Assembly (NCBI GenBank): GCA_026708115.1
Contig: JAPOVL010000027.1
Location: 1-64,000, forward strand
Reading direction: 5' to 3'
DNA: 64,000 nt
Source of the DNA: Chloroflexota bacterium
GTDB lineage: Bacteria; Chloroflexota; Anaerolineae; Aggregatilineales; Phototrophicaceae
This document shows, in pieces, positions 27,926-36,996 of this stretch; position 1 is the stretch's first letter; each line of letters opens with the position of its first letter. A program made the translations under genes and the position numbers. Below the pieces are notes generated by a model. The model was given only the letters and a program-made list of their open reading frames with translations. It ran no database searches and was not told the origin of the DNA.

Positions 27926-28336
27926 GTGCTTGAACCACGACAAGTGTTGACGCTGCAAGCCTTGGTAGACACCATCATTCCGGAAGACGACTATCCGGGC
28001 GGTTGGGAGTCCGGTCTTGGGGATTACCTGCTGGGTCAACTCCAAAGCGACCTGCGCGATAGTCTGGCAACTTATCGCGACTGGCTGGACGCGCTCGAAA
28101 TAGAAGCTGACAAGGTATTTCAACATCCGTTTGCCGGGCTCGACCTGGCATCGAGAACGGCCTTGTTGGAAGCCATCGAGCAAGGCGATATCAAGTCGGA
28201 TTGGCCCGTCGATCAAGCCGGGTTCTTCGCGCAGATTGTTGAACACTGTACGGAAGGCTATTACGCCGATCCGGGCAATGGCGCCAATCGCGACGGTGCC
28301 GCCTGGGCCATGGTGGGATTCGAGGTGACCGCATGA
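27926..28336 (+). CDS. Gluconate 2-dehydrogenase subunit 3-like small protein
   Basis: A 136-residue partner of the GMC oxidoreductase next to it. It carries the family hallmark LVDTIIPEDDYPG near residues 12-25, followed by acidic helices. In relatives this subunit helps export and stability of the FAD subunit, usually with a Tat signal; here no signal is visible, suggesting a cytoplasmic pair. The GTG start at 27926 lies 7 nt after GGGAG (27914-27918). Its TGA overlaps the next ATG (ATGA). Confidence 0.75.
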   Translation: MLEPRQVLTLQALVDTIIPEDDYPGGWESGLGDYLLGQLQSDLRDSLATYRDWLDALEIEADKVFQHPFAGLDLASRTALLEAIEQGDIKSDWPVDQAGFFAQIVEHCTEGYYADPGNGANRDGAAWAMVGFEVTA

Positions 28337-29952
28337 GCCAATACGATGTGATCGTGGTCGGCTCCGGCGCTGGTGGCGGTGTGGCGGCCGCAGTGCTGGC
28401 AGAGGCCGGCAAATCGGTGCTGTTGTTGGAACGCGGTCGAGAGCTTTCCACTGAAGCCATCGGCCGGGACCATTTGCGCAACCAGCGCGTGTCGCTGTAT
28501 GGACACAACGCCGGGCCGGATATCGACGGCAATCCGCGCACGAGCGACGACGGCCGGGTCATTCGTCCGCACGAGCGGGGCTACCAGAACAACGCGGCCT
28601 GCCTCGGCAGCGGCACGCGCGTCTATGCCGGACAGGCCTGGCGCTTTATGCCGCAGGACTTCCGCATGGCCAGCATTTATGGCGTTCCCGAGGGCAGCTC
28701 CCTGGCGGATTGGCCGATTTCCTACGACGACCTGGCGCCCTATTATGAGAAAGTCGAGTGGGAGCTGGGCGTCTGTGGCGATGACCGGACGATGTACCAT
28801 CTGCCAAAATACAACAGGCCGTATCCGATGCCGGCATTGCCCTTGCCGGATAAATCGCGGGTACATTTGAAAGGGCTGGAAGCGCTGGGTTGGCGCGGCC
28901 TGCGCATGCCCAGGTTGATCAACTCTATCCCGTACAACGATCGGCCCGCCTGCATCTACTGTCAGCATTGCTTCGGATTCGCTTGCCCGAATGATTCCAA
29001 GAACGGCAGCCACAATACGACGATTCCGCGCGCGTTGCGTTCGGGAAACTGTGAACTGCGTTCCCAGGTGATGGCTCGGGGGCTGCTGACCAGCGAGGCG
29101 GGCAGGATCGAGGGTGTGATCGTTATCGATGCTGCCGGAACTGAAGAGGTTGTAACAGCTGAGGCTGTGGTTTTGAGCTGCGGCGCGGTCGAAAGCGCGC
29201 GCCTCTTGCTCAATTCGGCGACCAGGCGAGAGCCCAATGGCATTGGTAACAACAGCGACCAGGTGGGGCGACATTTGCAGGGGCACTATTATCCGGGGGC
29301 GTCCGGGCTTTTTCCCGACGACATCTATGATGGCGTGGGACCGGGTGGGTCGATCGCAACTTGCGATTTCAACCACGATAACGGCAACGTGATTGGTGGG
29401 GGCATGCTGACCGATTCCGATGTTTGTACGCCGATTGTCGTCTGGAAAAGCCAGTACCCGCCGGATGCGCCAAGGTGGGGAATCAAGGCGAAACGATTCA
29501 TGCGAGAGAACTTCCGGCGCATCAACGATATCAATGGACCCGTACACGAGATTCCTCATCCGGACGGCCGCGTGACGATCAACCCGCGAGTCAGAGATCG
29601 CTATGGCATAGCGGTGGCGCATCTGTCGGGAACGACTCATCCGGAAACGGTGCGCACGGCGGCTTTCATACACGAGCGCGCCAAGGAGTGGCTACGGGCG
29701 TCAGGCGCGATCAAGGTTTGGGGGGTAGAGCCGGTCCTGTATCTCTCCGGCGGACAGCACCAGGCCGGTACCTGCCGTATGGGCGAAGATCCCGCCACCT
29801 CGGTTGTGGACAAATGGTGCCGCGTACACAGCCAGGACAATCTCTTCCTTGCGGATTCGTCGCCGCATGTGACCAACGGCGGTTTCAATCCGGCGGAAAC
29901 GATTATGGCGCTGGCATGGCGAACGGCGGAAAAAATCGTCAATTCTTGGTAG
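28333..29952 (+). CDS. GMC-family FAD oxidoreductase
   Basis: A 539-residue flavoprotein that likely oxidises a sugar or polyol hydroxyl. The FAD-binding loop is VVGSGAGGG (8-16) and the E33-containing LLLERGRE completes the Rossmann fold. The C-terminal active-site region has SGGQHQAGTCRMG and SSPHVTNGGFNPAE, supplying the catalytic His and Asn. A Cys cluster at 207, 210, 213 and 218 (CxxCxxCxxxxC) resembles the iron-sulfur-binding insert of FAD-glucose/gluconate dehydrogenases. No Tat or Sec signal is seen. It is coupled to the small subunit by a 4-bp overlap. Confidence 0.9.
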   Translation: MSQYDVIVVGSGAGGGVAAAVLAEAGKSVLLLERGRELSTEAIGRDHLRNQRVSLYGHNAGPDIDGNPRTSDDGRVIRPHERGYQNNAACLGSGTRVYAGQAWRFMPQDFRMASIYGVPEGSSLADWPISYDDLAPYYEKVEWELGVCGDDRTMYHLPKYNRPYPMPALPLPDKSRVHLKGLEALGWRGLRMPRLINSIPYNDRPACIYCQHCFGFACPNDSKNGSHNTTIPRALRSGNCELRSQVMARGLLTSEAGRIEGVIVIDAAGTEEVVTAEAVVLSCGAVESARLLLNSATRREPNGIGNNSDQVGRHLQGHYYPGASGLFPDDIYDGVGPGGSIATCDFNHDNGNVIGGGMLTDSDVCTPIVVWKSQYPPDAPRWGIKAKRFMRENFRRINDINGPVHEIPHPDGRVTINPRVRDRYGIAVAHLSGTTHPETVRTAAFIHERAKEWLRASGAIKVWGVEPVLYLSGGQHQAGTCRMGEDPATSVVDKWCRVHSQDNLFLADSSPHVTNGGFNPAETIMALAWRTAEKIVNSW

Positions 29953-29978
29953 GGCAGCGCTTTCTGCCTGGGGCGGCG

Positions 29979-31319
29979 TTACCATTTGATAGGCATGGTG
30001 CCGGTTTCGTCCAGCGGATAGCCCCACTTGTCGACGTAATCTCGGCCGGACAGAAACTCGTCTCTCATCTCGTCTAATTTCCCTTGGAGCAGATGATCCA
30101 ATTCATTGCGGGTTTCGGCCTGGCCCGGACGATGGACCAGATTGTTTTGCTGATAGGGATCAACTTCATTGTCAAAGAGCAGCCAAGGTCCATCCAGTTT
30201 GCGGCAGTAGGTATAGCGAGCGGTGCGGATGCCGCGGTATTCGACGCCACCTCGGCCGCGATGCCATTCGCCGAAGGGGTGGAAGCAGGCGAGCAGGGCG
30301 CCTTCGTCATCAGCTGCGGGTCTGGCTAAATCGGGCGAGAAATCACGCCCGTCTACACCCTCGGGGATTGGCAAGCCGCAGATGCCGAGGAGCGTCGGCA
30401 TGATGTCATGCGCGTTGAGAAAGCGGTCGACGCTACGCCCTGTGCCGCCGTACTTGGCCGGATAGCGCAAAAGAAAGGGCACGCGAATCGACTCGTCGAA
30501 GGGTTTCTGCTTGCGCTGCATACCTTGTGAACCGAGCATATCGCCATGATCGGAGGCTAATACAAGCAGCGTATCTTCGCTGAGACCGCAATCGTCGAGG
30601 GTCTTGACAATATCGCCCAGGCTCTTGTCGATGGCGGTGCAGTGCGCGTAGTAGCCAGCGATCCATTCGCGAGCTTCCGGGGCCATGTCGGGGGGTACGT
30701 TGGGACGCAATTGGATATCCGCCGCAGCGTACATGTCTCGGTATTCCGGCGGCGCGGTCTCGTAGGGATCGTGTGGCGGTCCCCAGGACAGCACCAACAG
30801 GAAGGGCTGATCGGCCCTCTGCGACTTGATATAGGCACCCGCGTCGGCGGTCTGTGCGACGACGTCGTAGCCGTCCCAATAGCGCATGGTCGGATCATCG
30901 TTGGCGTAATATGCCGAGCGGTTGTAGTCGTGGCTGCATTCCAGGGCCTTGAAGTAATCGAATCCCAAGCGTCGCCCGGGCGGTATGTAGTTTCTGCGAC
31001 CCCCGCTATTCACGTGCCACTTGCCGATGTAAGCCGTATTGTAGCCTTGGTTCTTGAAGGCGGCGCCGAGCCCGACCGGGTTGCTGCCGATCGGCACGTC
31101 GTTGATGATGACGCCATGCGTCAGCGGATATTGGCCGGTGAGAAAGCTGGCGCGCCAGGGACAGCAAACCGAGTAACCGGATATGGCGTGCCTGAAGTTA
31201 AGGCTTTCACCAGCCAGCCGGTCGATGTTTGGGGTCTGTACTTGCGCATTGCCGGCGTATCCCAGAGCTTGCAATCGCCATTGGTCGGTCAGCAGGAAAA
31301 GTACATTGGGTTTGGACAT
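29979..31319 (-). CDS. Sulfatase, canonical formylglycine type
   Basis: A 446-residue sulfatase likely removing sulfate esters from a carbohydrate. The maturation motif is intact: C52-C-P-W-R56 (CxPxR) followed by ASFLTG. The first metal site is VLFLLTDQWR and the second ASDHGDMLG. No signal peptide is visible, so the enzyme may act on imported substrate. The ribosome site is weak. It is the last gene of the run from 35728 downwards, 29 bp after the SH3b protein gene. A formylglycine-generating enzyme must be encoded elsewhere. Confidence 0.93.
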   Translation of the reverse strand: MSKPNVLFLLTDQWRLQALGYAGNAQVQTPNIDRLAGESLNFRHAISGYSVCCPWRASFLTGQYPLTHGVIINDVPIGSNPVGLGAAFKNQGYNTAYIGKWHVNSGGRRNYIPPGRRLGFDYFKALECSHDYNRSAYYANDDPTMRYWDGYDVVAQTADAGAYIKSQRADQPFLLVLSWGPPHDPYETAPPEYRDMYAAADIQLRPNVPPDMAPEAREWIAGYYAHCTAIDKSLGDIVKTLDDCGLSEDTLLVLASDHGDMLGSQGMQRKQKPFDESIRVPFLLRYPAKYGGTGRSVDRFLNAHDIMPTLLGICGLPIPEGVDGRDFSPDLARPAADDEGALLACFHPFGEWHRGRGGVEYRGIRTARYTYCRKLDGPWLLFDNEVDPYQQNNLVHRPGQAETRNELDHLLQGKLDEMRDEFLSGRDYVDKWGYPLDETGTMPIKW

Positions 31320-31348
31320 AGGTTTCCATTCTTTTGTTTATGGCCGGA

Positions 31349-32077
31349 CTACTCAAATGCCGATGTGACCGGCAAGCTCATAATGTCGCCTTCGGCTTCG
31401 ACAAGGTCGGCGGGCACCCATCCGAAGGCGATTTCCAGCCAGGCGCCGTCGGCATTGCGGCCGAGAGCCAGGAGCTGCTCGCCATGATTAAAGACGCCGG
31501 TGAAGTCCAGATCGCTGCTGGGTCCGACGCGCGCAATCATGCCGACTGTCGCGTTGACAGGCATGCCCTCACTCATTTCCGGCGCTGGCTCGGCGGCGAA
31601 GACCAGCGGAAAGGTGTAGGGAATGTTCGGCCAATGATAAAAGAGCAGCAGCAGATCTGTATCAGCGCTGTTGATATAAGCCGATATATCGCCAAATGCT
31701 TCGGCGCCGGGCGCGATATCAAAAGCGTTTTCATCCTCTTTCATGGCGTTGGGATAGATGATGCCCATGGAACCGGCAAGTTCGAAGTCGTACGTGGCGA
31801 CGCGGCAGTTTTCGCTGCGGGAGGGATCGCAGGTGAGCTCCACCGAAACAACGACGTATTCCTGCCCGGGGGCCGTGGGATCGCTGTCTGGGCCTGGCTC
31901 GGCGGGCCGCTGCAAGCCGACGGCCCGCAGGCTAATCCCGTCCACACTGTCGGAATAGTGCCGCAAGGGGTAGGGGTTTTTGAAACTGCCTGGGTGGACT
32001 TCACCATACTGGGCGAAGACCGGCAAGGCTAAACCCAAAAGCAGAATAAGTGAAAAGGAAAGTACAGTCCTAGACAT
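31349..32077 (-). CDS. Secreted protein with C-terminal bacterial SH3 domain
   Basis: A 242-residue exported protein. The signal peptide is residues 1-22 (MSRTVLSF... ending VFA then Gln). Residues 40-160 form a beta-rich region resembling DUF4352-type extracellular domains (PGQEYVVVSVELTCD, two Cys). Residues about 175-225 form an SH3b domain (ARVGPSSDLDFTGVF, GAWLEIAFGWVPADLV), which in relatives binds cell-wall peptides. The ATG at 32077 has GGAAGG 7 nt upstream; the longer frame would overlap the neighbour and lacks such a site. Role unknown. Confidence 0.75.
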   Translation of the reverse strand: MSRTVLSFSLILLLGLALPVFAQYGEVHPGSFKNPYPLRHYSDSVDGISLRAVGLQRPAEPGPDSDPTAPGQEYVVVSVELTCDPSRSENCRVATYDFELAGSMGIIYPNAMKEDENAFDIAPGAEAFGDISAYINSADTDLLLLFYHWPNIPYTFPLVFAAEPAPEMSEGMPVNATVGMIARVGPSSDLDFTGVFNHGEQLLALGRNADGAWLEIAFGWVPADLVEAEGDIMSLPVTSAFE

Positions 32078-32148
32078 TGTAAATCCTTCCTGACTCCGGT
32101 AATCCGAAGACTCGCGTACAGTTTTGCTCGCACAGCCGCTCCGCGCGC

Positions 32149-33105
32149 CTAGCTCCAAAAGGCATCCCACTCTACACGAAAAGCTTGCAAGCCTTCTTGG
32201 ACATTAAATGCGCGGCGTCCCAAGACCTGCGCAGTTTTTTCGGTGCTGGCTATGGTGCGGAAAGGAATGCCGATGTGACGATAGGCATCCAGGACCGCGG
32301 GATCTGTGACTGTGGTACTGATTAGGGCCGGATCGGCAGCAAAGGCCTGCGCGATCTGGTGCGCCAGGTCGACGCGGCTGATTGATTCGCTGCCGAAACA
32401 GTGAAACAGGCCATTTTCATCAACTTGCGCCAGGCGCAAGAGCATATCCGCGCAGTCAGAAGCCAAGGTCGGGTGCGCGACATCGTTGACTTTGGGTCCG
32501 GTCCAGACTGTCGCTGGCTGGCCGGCTGCCAGACGGTAAATCACGTAGACAGAAAAGTCGAATCCCAGACCGTTGTCCGTTCGCGAGAGAGAGGGCGCGG
32601 CGTAGTTCAAGCCGTAGACGCCGGCCAGCCTGCCGACGGCGTAGTTCAGGCCGTCCATGGCGCTCAGTTCACGCTCGGAGGCGACTTTCATGAGGCCGTA
32701 GAAATTGACCGGAAAAGGTGGCGAGCTTTCGTCCACCAGATCGACGCGACCATCGAAGACCCAGTCGGACGAGACAAATACCAGGCGCGCGTTCACGTCG
32801 CGGCAGGCTTGCGCCAGGGCGCGGGTGCCATCGACCATGATCGACCATGACTGTTCCCGATGGCTGTCCATGTAGATCTGGTCGAGGATGGCAGCGGTGT
32901 GGATGACCGCATCCGGCTGGTACTTGTGAATGGAAGCGCGAACGCCCTCATGATCGGCGAAATCCAGCGGATCGAGCTGGTAATCTACGCGCCATTCCGG
33001 TTCCGGACCGTATTGCGAGGCAATGACTTCCATGCCGCGCTGGCGGGCCAAGCGGATGATGTTGCTGCCAACGAGGCCGGTACCACCGGTGACATATAGA
33101 CGCAT
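32149..33105 (-). CDS. RmlD-like NAD(P)-dependent sugar nucleotide reductase/epimerase
   Basis: A 318-residue extended-SDR protein. Nucleotide-binding TGGTGLVGSN (7-16), Ser of VSSDWVFDG (about 112-120) and the active-site pair in YGLMK (about 139-143) are present. The overall pattern (D-in-PDAVIHTAA, RLAGVYG, DVAHPTLASDCADMLLRL) is closest to dTDP-4-dehydrorhamnose reductase relatives. The neighbours are catabolic, so it may act on a free or phosphorylated sugar rather than dTDP-sugar. AGGAG lies 7 nt before the ATG. Confidence 0.85.
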   Translation of the reverse strand: MRLYVTGGTGLVGSNIIRLARQRGMEVIASQYGPEPEWRVDYQLDPLDFADHEGVRASIHKYQPDAVIHTAAILDQIYMDSHREQSWSIMVDGTRALAQACRDVNARLVFVSSDWVFDGRVDLVDESSPPFPVNFYGLMKVASERELSAMDGLNYAVGRLAGVYGLNYAAPSLSRTDNGLGFDFSVYVIYRLAAGQPATVWTGPKVNDVAHPTLASDCADMLLRLAQVDENGLFHCFGSESISRVDLAHQIAQAFAADPALISTTVTDPAVLDAYRHIGIPFRTIASTEKTAQVLGRRAFNVQEGLQAFRVEWDAFWS

Positions 33106-33135
33106 AGCGTTCTCCTGGATGCCGCTCTAATGATA

Positions 33136-33852
33136 TCAGGTCCTGGCCAGGCGCTGGCCCAAGTTGGCAACGCGGCTCGACATCTCTGCAAAAGCCTCGC
33201 GCATCTGCGCCAGGCTCGCGGTGCCGCTTTGCGAGAGGTCAATCACGACCGCTTCGGCGGCGGCGTACTCGGCACAGGCATCCGCTACATCGGCCGCGAT
33301 TTCGATGGGAATGGTCGTGACGCCGTTGCCATCACCATGCAGCAAGTCGTTGGGGTAGACGTCGATGCCGCCAACTTGCACAGGCAAGTGCAGATCGAGC
33401 AAGTGCATATAGCCGTGCGCGCAGACCAGGCCATCGTGAAAGACGGGGAAGCCAATGCGCTCGATCTGCTCGAGATCTCTGCCCGGCCCGTTGGTAACTA
33501 AACCAACCGCGCCAAAGGCCTTGAAGGTGTTGCTGAATACATCGCCGAAATTCGCGGCGGCGCCGGCGGTATCGAGATTCTGCAAGACGATCGCCGCCGG
33601 TCCTGACAACTCCTCGAAGCGGCTTATCAGATCCGGTAGGGTAGGAAGGTCGCGATCGGGAGGGTCGGCAAAGGTGCGGCAAGTCGCGGTCGAGGCGAAA
33701 CCTACCATGGGCGGCAAATCCGGGAATGCTGCCTTAATTTCCCGGGTCATGAAGCCTTGATTGCGGCGACGAACCTCAAACAGTTCAATGACATTGCAGA
33801 TGGTGGCGGTGTCGAATTGCCGCAGCTTGCGCAATACGGATTCATCAATCAT
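33136..33852 (-). CDS. RraA-like aldolase/decarboxylase family protein
   Basis: A 238-residue protein of the RraA / 4-hydroxy-4-methyl-2-oxoglutarate aldolase fold. It shows FDTATICNVIE at the N-terminus, GLVTNGPGRDLEQI near 118-131 (the conserved R-D pair) and GGIDVYPNDLLHGDGNGV near 164-181 with the metal-site Asp. Members cleave pyruvate-yielding hydroxy-acids or lack enzyme activity. GGGAG lies 9 nt upstream of the ATG. It is between the ComA-like gene and the RmlD-like gene in one run, so a role in breaking down a sugar-derived keto acid is plausible but inferred. Confidence 0.85.
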   Translation of the reverse strand: MIDESVLRKLRQFDTATICNVIELFEVRRRNQGFMTREIKAAFPDLPPMVGFASTATCRTFADPPDRDLPTLPDLISRFEELSGPAAIVLQNLDTAGAAANFGDVFSNTFKAFGAVGLVTNGPGRDLEQIERIGFPVFHDGLVCAHGYMHLLDLHLPVQVGGIDVYPNDLLHGDGNGVTTIPIEIAADVADACAEYAAAEAVVIDLSQSGTASLAQMREAFAEMSSRVANLGQRLART

Positions 33853-33873
33853 TTGGAAGTCTCCCGGTTCATA

Positions 33874-34695
33874 TTATTGCTGGCGCTTGGCGCGCAAGAA
33901 GGGCGCGCGCATCTCTTCGACGTACATCGCTTGGCTGGGCATGACATTGGCGACATTGGCGTTCTCCCCAAAAGTGCTGAAATACAGCTTTAGATTGTCG
34001 TGCCAGAGCATGGGACCTTCCTTCGGCGATGTCGCTTCGAAGACGATCTTCTCCAGCCCGAGCGCGTCCACCACTTTGCCGATTTCGCGCGCGGTATTTG
34101 CGCCTTGCAGGTCGAATTCTTCATGGTCGATCATAAGGATGAAAGCGCCGTCCTCAAGGGCGGCCGCGGCGCCGCGGAGTATCTCATCTGCTGATGCGGG
34201 ACGAAGCGGCAGGCTCTGATCCCAATGGTGAATGGGATGGTGCTCCTGAATGATACGCATGCCCAGATCAAGCGCTAGCTGGCGCCAGGCTTTCCATTGC
34301 GCGGCGCTCACCTCGTCGGTGGTATTCATGAATTCGATAACGCGAAAGCCCAGTTCGCGCCCGGCCTCAATGGCGCTCTCAACCACACCGCGTTGGTAGG
34401 CCTGCATGAAGAATGAGTGATCCAGATAGGGTTCGACCGCAAAGCGCTGATAAGTGGCGATCTTGCGTTTGAGCCAGTCATGCGGGCTGAAAATGATCTG
34501 TGTGGTGACGATCTTGACAAAGTCCAGCCGCTGCCCGGCGACCTCGAGGAAGTCTTCCAGCTCGGTCAAGCCCATGCGCTCGATGTAGCGAGGCGCTTCA
34601 TCGTAGCCGACGTCTTTCAGCCAGGTTTGCCGCAATTGTCGCGGCTTTTTGAAATGCGGCAAATTGAATACGTCGCTCATGTTAGGTCTTGGCAT
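33874..34695 (-). CDS. Divergent phosphosulfolactate synthase (ComA)-like TIM-barrel protein
   Basis: A 273-residue protein that follows ComA from end to end: LTELEDFLEVAGQRLDFVKI near 43-62, an ELGFRVIEFMNTTDEVS block near 115, LGLEKIVFEA near 217 and ENANVANV near 246. ComA joins sulfite to phosphoenolpyruvate. Residues conserved in true ComA are missing: DKG near the start, the PGGT phosphate loop (here PYLDHSF) and TEVGKK (here QEHHPI). The fold is therefore likely, the classic activity doubtful. AGGA lies 5 nt before the ATG. The nearby sulfatase makes an organosulfur role tempting; an aldolase or isomerase role is equally possible. Confidence 0.7.
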   Translation of the reverse strand: MPRPNMSDVFNLPHFKKPRQLRQTWLKDVGYDEAPRYIERMGLTELEDFLEVAGQRLDFVKIVTTQIIFSPHDWLKRKIATYQRFAVEPYLDHSFFMQAYQRGVVESAIEAGRELGFRVIEFMNTTDEVSAAQWKAWRQLALDLGMRIIQEHHPIHHWDQSLPLRPASADEILRGAAAALEDGAFILMIDHEEFDLQGANTAREIGKVVDALGLEKIVFEATSPKEGPMLWHDNLKLYFSTFGENANVANVMPSQAMYVEEMRAPFLRAKRQQ

Positions 34696-34735
34696 CCGTT
34701 CCTCTCTTTTCCGATGCTAAGGTTCAGCCATTATT

Positions 34736-35728
34736 TCAGGACCAATCGATCATCATGCCCAGCGCATCAAGATTCCATTCCGCCAACAGATCGTAGGCTG
34801 CCGCAATTTCGCCGCAATGAAAGCGATGACTTATCAATGGGGCGACAGCGACGCGCTCGTTTTGGAGCAACTTCAAGGCGGTATGCTGTTCATCGCGCAG
34901 GGTCCACCAGCCGGGCGCCGAAGCGAGCCGAGCGGCCGTGTCAATATGCGCGCCTATGAGGGTGATGCCCTTTTTGTGCACGCGCTTGTAGAAATCAAAT
35001 GATTCGGTCGCCCCCCGCGAACTGCCAAGCAAGGCAATCCTGCCGCCATGGGCAGCGATATCACAGGCAGTTTGCAATGCTGCGGGATTCCCGGTGGCTT
35101 CAACCACAACCTGGAAGCCTTCCGCAAGCGCGCTTGCCGCTATCGCATCTTTTGCTGCGTCTGCGTCCGAGACAATATGGTCGGCGCCCAACTCATGCGC
35201 CAGTTTCAGGCGGCCCCCGTGATTGTCGATGGCGACCACAGGCATGGCGCCGGCAAGGCGCGCAAGCTGCAATGCCAACTGGCCGACCAAGCCCGCGCCG
35301 AGGACGGCAGTCGCTTCGCCCAGCTCGAGGCGCGTTTTGCGCAGCGCTTGCAGCGAGGTGGCCAGGAGTTGAAAAAAGGTGGCGCGCTCATCGTCCAGGT
35401 CTGGCGCCAGTTGATGGCAAAGCCTCTCATTGACAAGCGCATGGCTGGCATGGCGCGATTTGCTGGCGACCCTGTCGCCGATTTTAAGGCTGCGGACTTG
35501 CGCGCCGACCTGGACAATCTCACCGACATGGCTGTAACCGACAGACTTGGGGTATTGCACGGCGAGGCCTGGCAAATTCAACATGATCGCGCGCTCGGTG
35601 CCGGGGCTGATCAAGGTCTTGGTCGTGCGGAGCAATACTTCGTCGGGTGCCGGCGCGGGCAATTCGTCGGGCTCCAGTCGAATGGCGCCGGGTTGCATAA
35701 CGAGGGCGCGCAGAGTTTTAGTTGTCAT
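34736..35728 (-). CDS. MDR-family (zinc-type alcohol dehydrogenase-like) oxidoreductase
   Basis: A 330-residue NAD(P)-dependent dehydrogenase/reductase. The GroES-like half includes LISPGTER, a mark of the branch related to BchC-like and bi-domain oxidoreductases. The Rossmann half has GAGLVGQLALQLAR near 143-156. The zinc-binding GHE of classical alcohol dehydrogenases is replaced by GYSHVGE, and the structural-zinc Cys cluster is absent, so it may be zinc-free. It is the first gene of the minus-strand run 35728-29979 and diverges from the proline-racemase gene. Confidence 0.88.
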   Translation of the reverse strand: MTTKTLRALVMQPGAIRLEPDELPAPAPDEVLLRTTKTLISPGTERAIMLNLPGLAVQYPKSVGYSHVGEIVQVGAQVRSLKIGDRVASKSRHASHALVNERLCHQLAPDLDDERATFFQLLATSLQALRKTRLELGEATAVLGAGLVGQLALQLARLAGAMPVVAIDNHGGRLKLAHELGADHIVSDADAAKDAIAASALAEGFQVVVEATGNPAALQTACDIAAHGGRIALLGSSRGATESFDFYKRVHKKGITLIGAHIDTAARLASAPGWWTLRDEQHTALKLLQNERVAVAPLISHRFHCGEIAAAYDLLAEWNLDALGMMIDWS

Positions 35729-35875
35729 ATCTTGGTTCGCCTTTGATGCCGTTTAATCTTAACATGCGGATGAGAATATCGCAGGCCAGGCGCCGCAAAG
35801 CCGCTCGATGCAATCTTGGCTGGCGAATGGTATATTTGACTGGCAGTGCGAGCGCAGGGATTGATTGGACGGAAG

Positions 35876-36904
35876 ATGCGAACAACAAAACTGGTTCATA
35901 TTGTCGCCTGCCATGCCGAAGGCGAGGTTGGAAATGTGATCGTCGGGGGCGTAGCTCCGCCGCCGGGAGAAACCATCTGGGAGCAAGCGCGCTGGGTTGA
36001 TGCGGATCAGAGGCTGCGCCGCTTCGTCTTGAACGAGCCGCGAGGCGGCGTCTTCAAGCATGTCAGCTTGCTGGTGCCGCCAAAACAACCGGAGGCGGCT
36101 TATGGCTTCATCGTAATGGAACCTGAGCATACGCCGCCCATGTCCGGTTCCAACTCGATTTGCGTCGCGACCGTGCTGCTGGACACCGGCATGATTGCGA
36201 TGCAAGAACCTGAAACGAGTTTTTTGCTGGAAGCGCCGGCGGGATTGCTGCGCGTCCGCGCCTATTGCGCGGATGGCAAGGCGCAGAGCATCGAAATCGA
36301 AAATGTGCCGTCCTTTGCCGACAAGCTGGACGTCAAGCTGGAGCTTGAGGGGCAGGGAACGCTGACTGTCGACACGGCTTATGGGGGGGACAGTTTCGTT
36401 CTGGTTGATGCCCGCGCCCTGGGTTTTGCGGTACTGCCGGATGAGGCGCTTGACCTGGCGAAAATGGGACGGCGGATCACCTTGGCTGCGAATGAGCAAA
36501 TTGGTTTCCAGCATCCTCAACGAGAGGCCTGGAATCATATTTCCTTCTGCCAATTTACGCTGCCGGTGGAGCGAGCGGGGCATGTCTTGTCCGGGCGCAA
36601 CACCGTGGCGATTGATCCGGGCAAACTGGATCGGTCGCCTTGCGGAACGGGCTGCTCGGCGCGGATGGCCGTATTACACGCGCGGGGGGAAATGGCGCCG
36701 GGCGATCACTTCGTGGCGCGCTCGATTATTGGATCCCGATTCGATTGTCAAATCAATGATGTGACCACTGTCGCCGGCCGCGAAGCGATTATCCCAAGTG
36801 TTCGCGGACGGGCCTGGATTACCGGCACGCAGCAACTGATGCTCGATCCGGAGGATCCTTGGCCGCAGGGTTATCGCCTCACCGATACCTGGCCCAAACT
36901 TTAA
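35876..36904 (+). CDS. Proline racemase family protein (hydroxyproline epimerase/dehydratase type)
   Basis: A 342-residue PLP-independent enzyme. The first catalytic position, Cys in proline racemase (MCGHN), is Ser90 here (MSGSN, 89-93); the second, Cys256, is present in DRSPCGTG. Ser/Cys members are associated with trans-3-hydroxy-L-proline dehydration and/or 4-hydroxyproline epimerisation rather than proline racemisation. The ATG at 35876 matches the family N-terminus ([17 protein letters not shown]). Upstream, TGGTATATT at 35828-35836 looks like an extended -10 box. The gene stands alone between divergent and downstream groups. Confidence 0.9.
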   Translation: MRTTKLVHIVACHAEGEVGNVIVGGVAPPPGETIWEQARWVDADQRLRRFVLNEPRGGVFKHVSLLVPPKQPEAAYGFIVMEPEHTPPMSGSNSICVATVLLDTGMIAMQEPETSFLLEAPAGLLRVRAYCADGKAQSIEIENVPSFADKLDVKLELEGQGTLTVDTAYGGDSFVLVDARALGFAVLPDEALDLAKMGRRITLAANEQIGFQHPQREAWNHISFCQFTLPVERAGHVLSGRNTVAIDPGKLDRSPCGTGCSARMAVLHARGEMAPGDHFVARSIIGSRFDCQINDVTTVAGREAIIPSVRGRAWITGTQQLMLDPEDPWPQGYRLTDTWPKL

Positions 36905-36996
36905 GTCACTTGAGCGTATCTTCACGCTAAAATGATTTTGCAGCGATCCAATACCTGGAACAAGTTAGGCACAGAGCAAAGATAGGGACCGAATTC

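Noticed and set aside
28261..29673. 470-codon open frame antisense to the GMC oxidoreductase
   Set aside because: Antisense shadow with no motif; the sense strand is a complete GMC protein coupled to its partner.
36913..36937. Possible small terminator after the proline-racemase gene (AGCGT...ACGCT then AAAATGATTTT)
   Set aside because: Only a 5-bp stem and a broken T-run; too weak to call.
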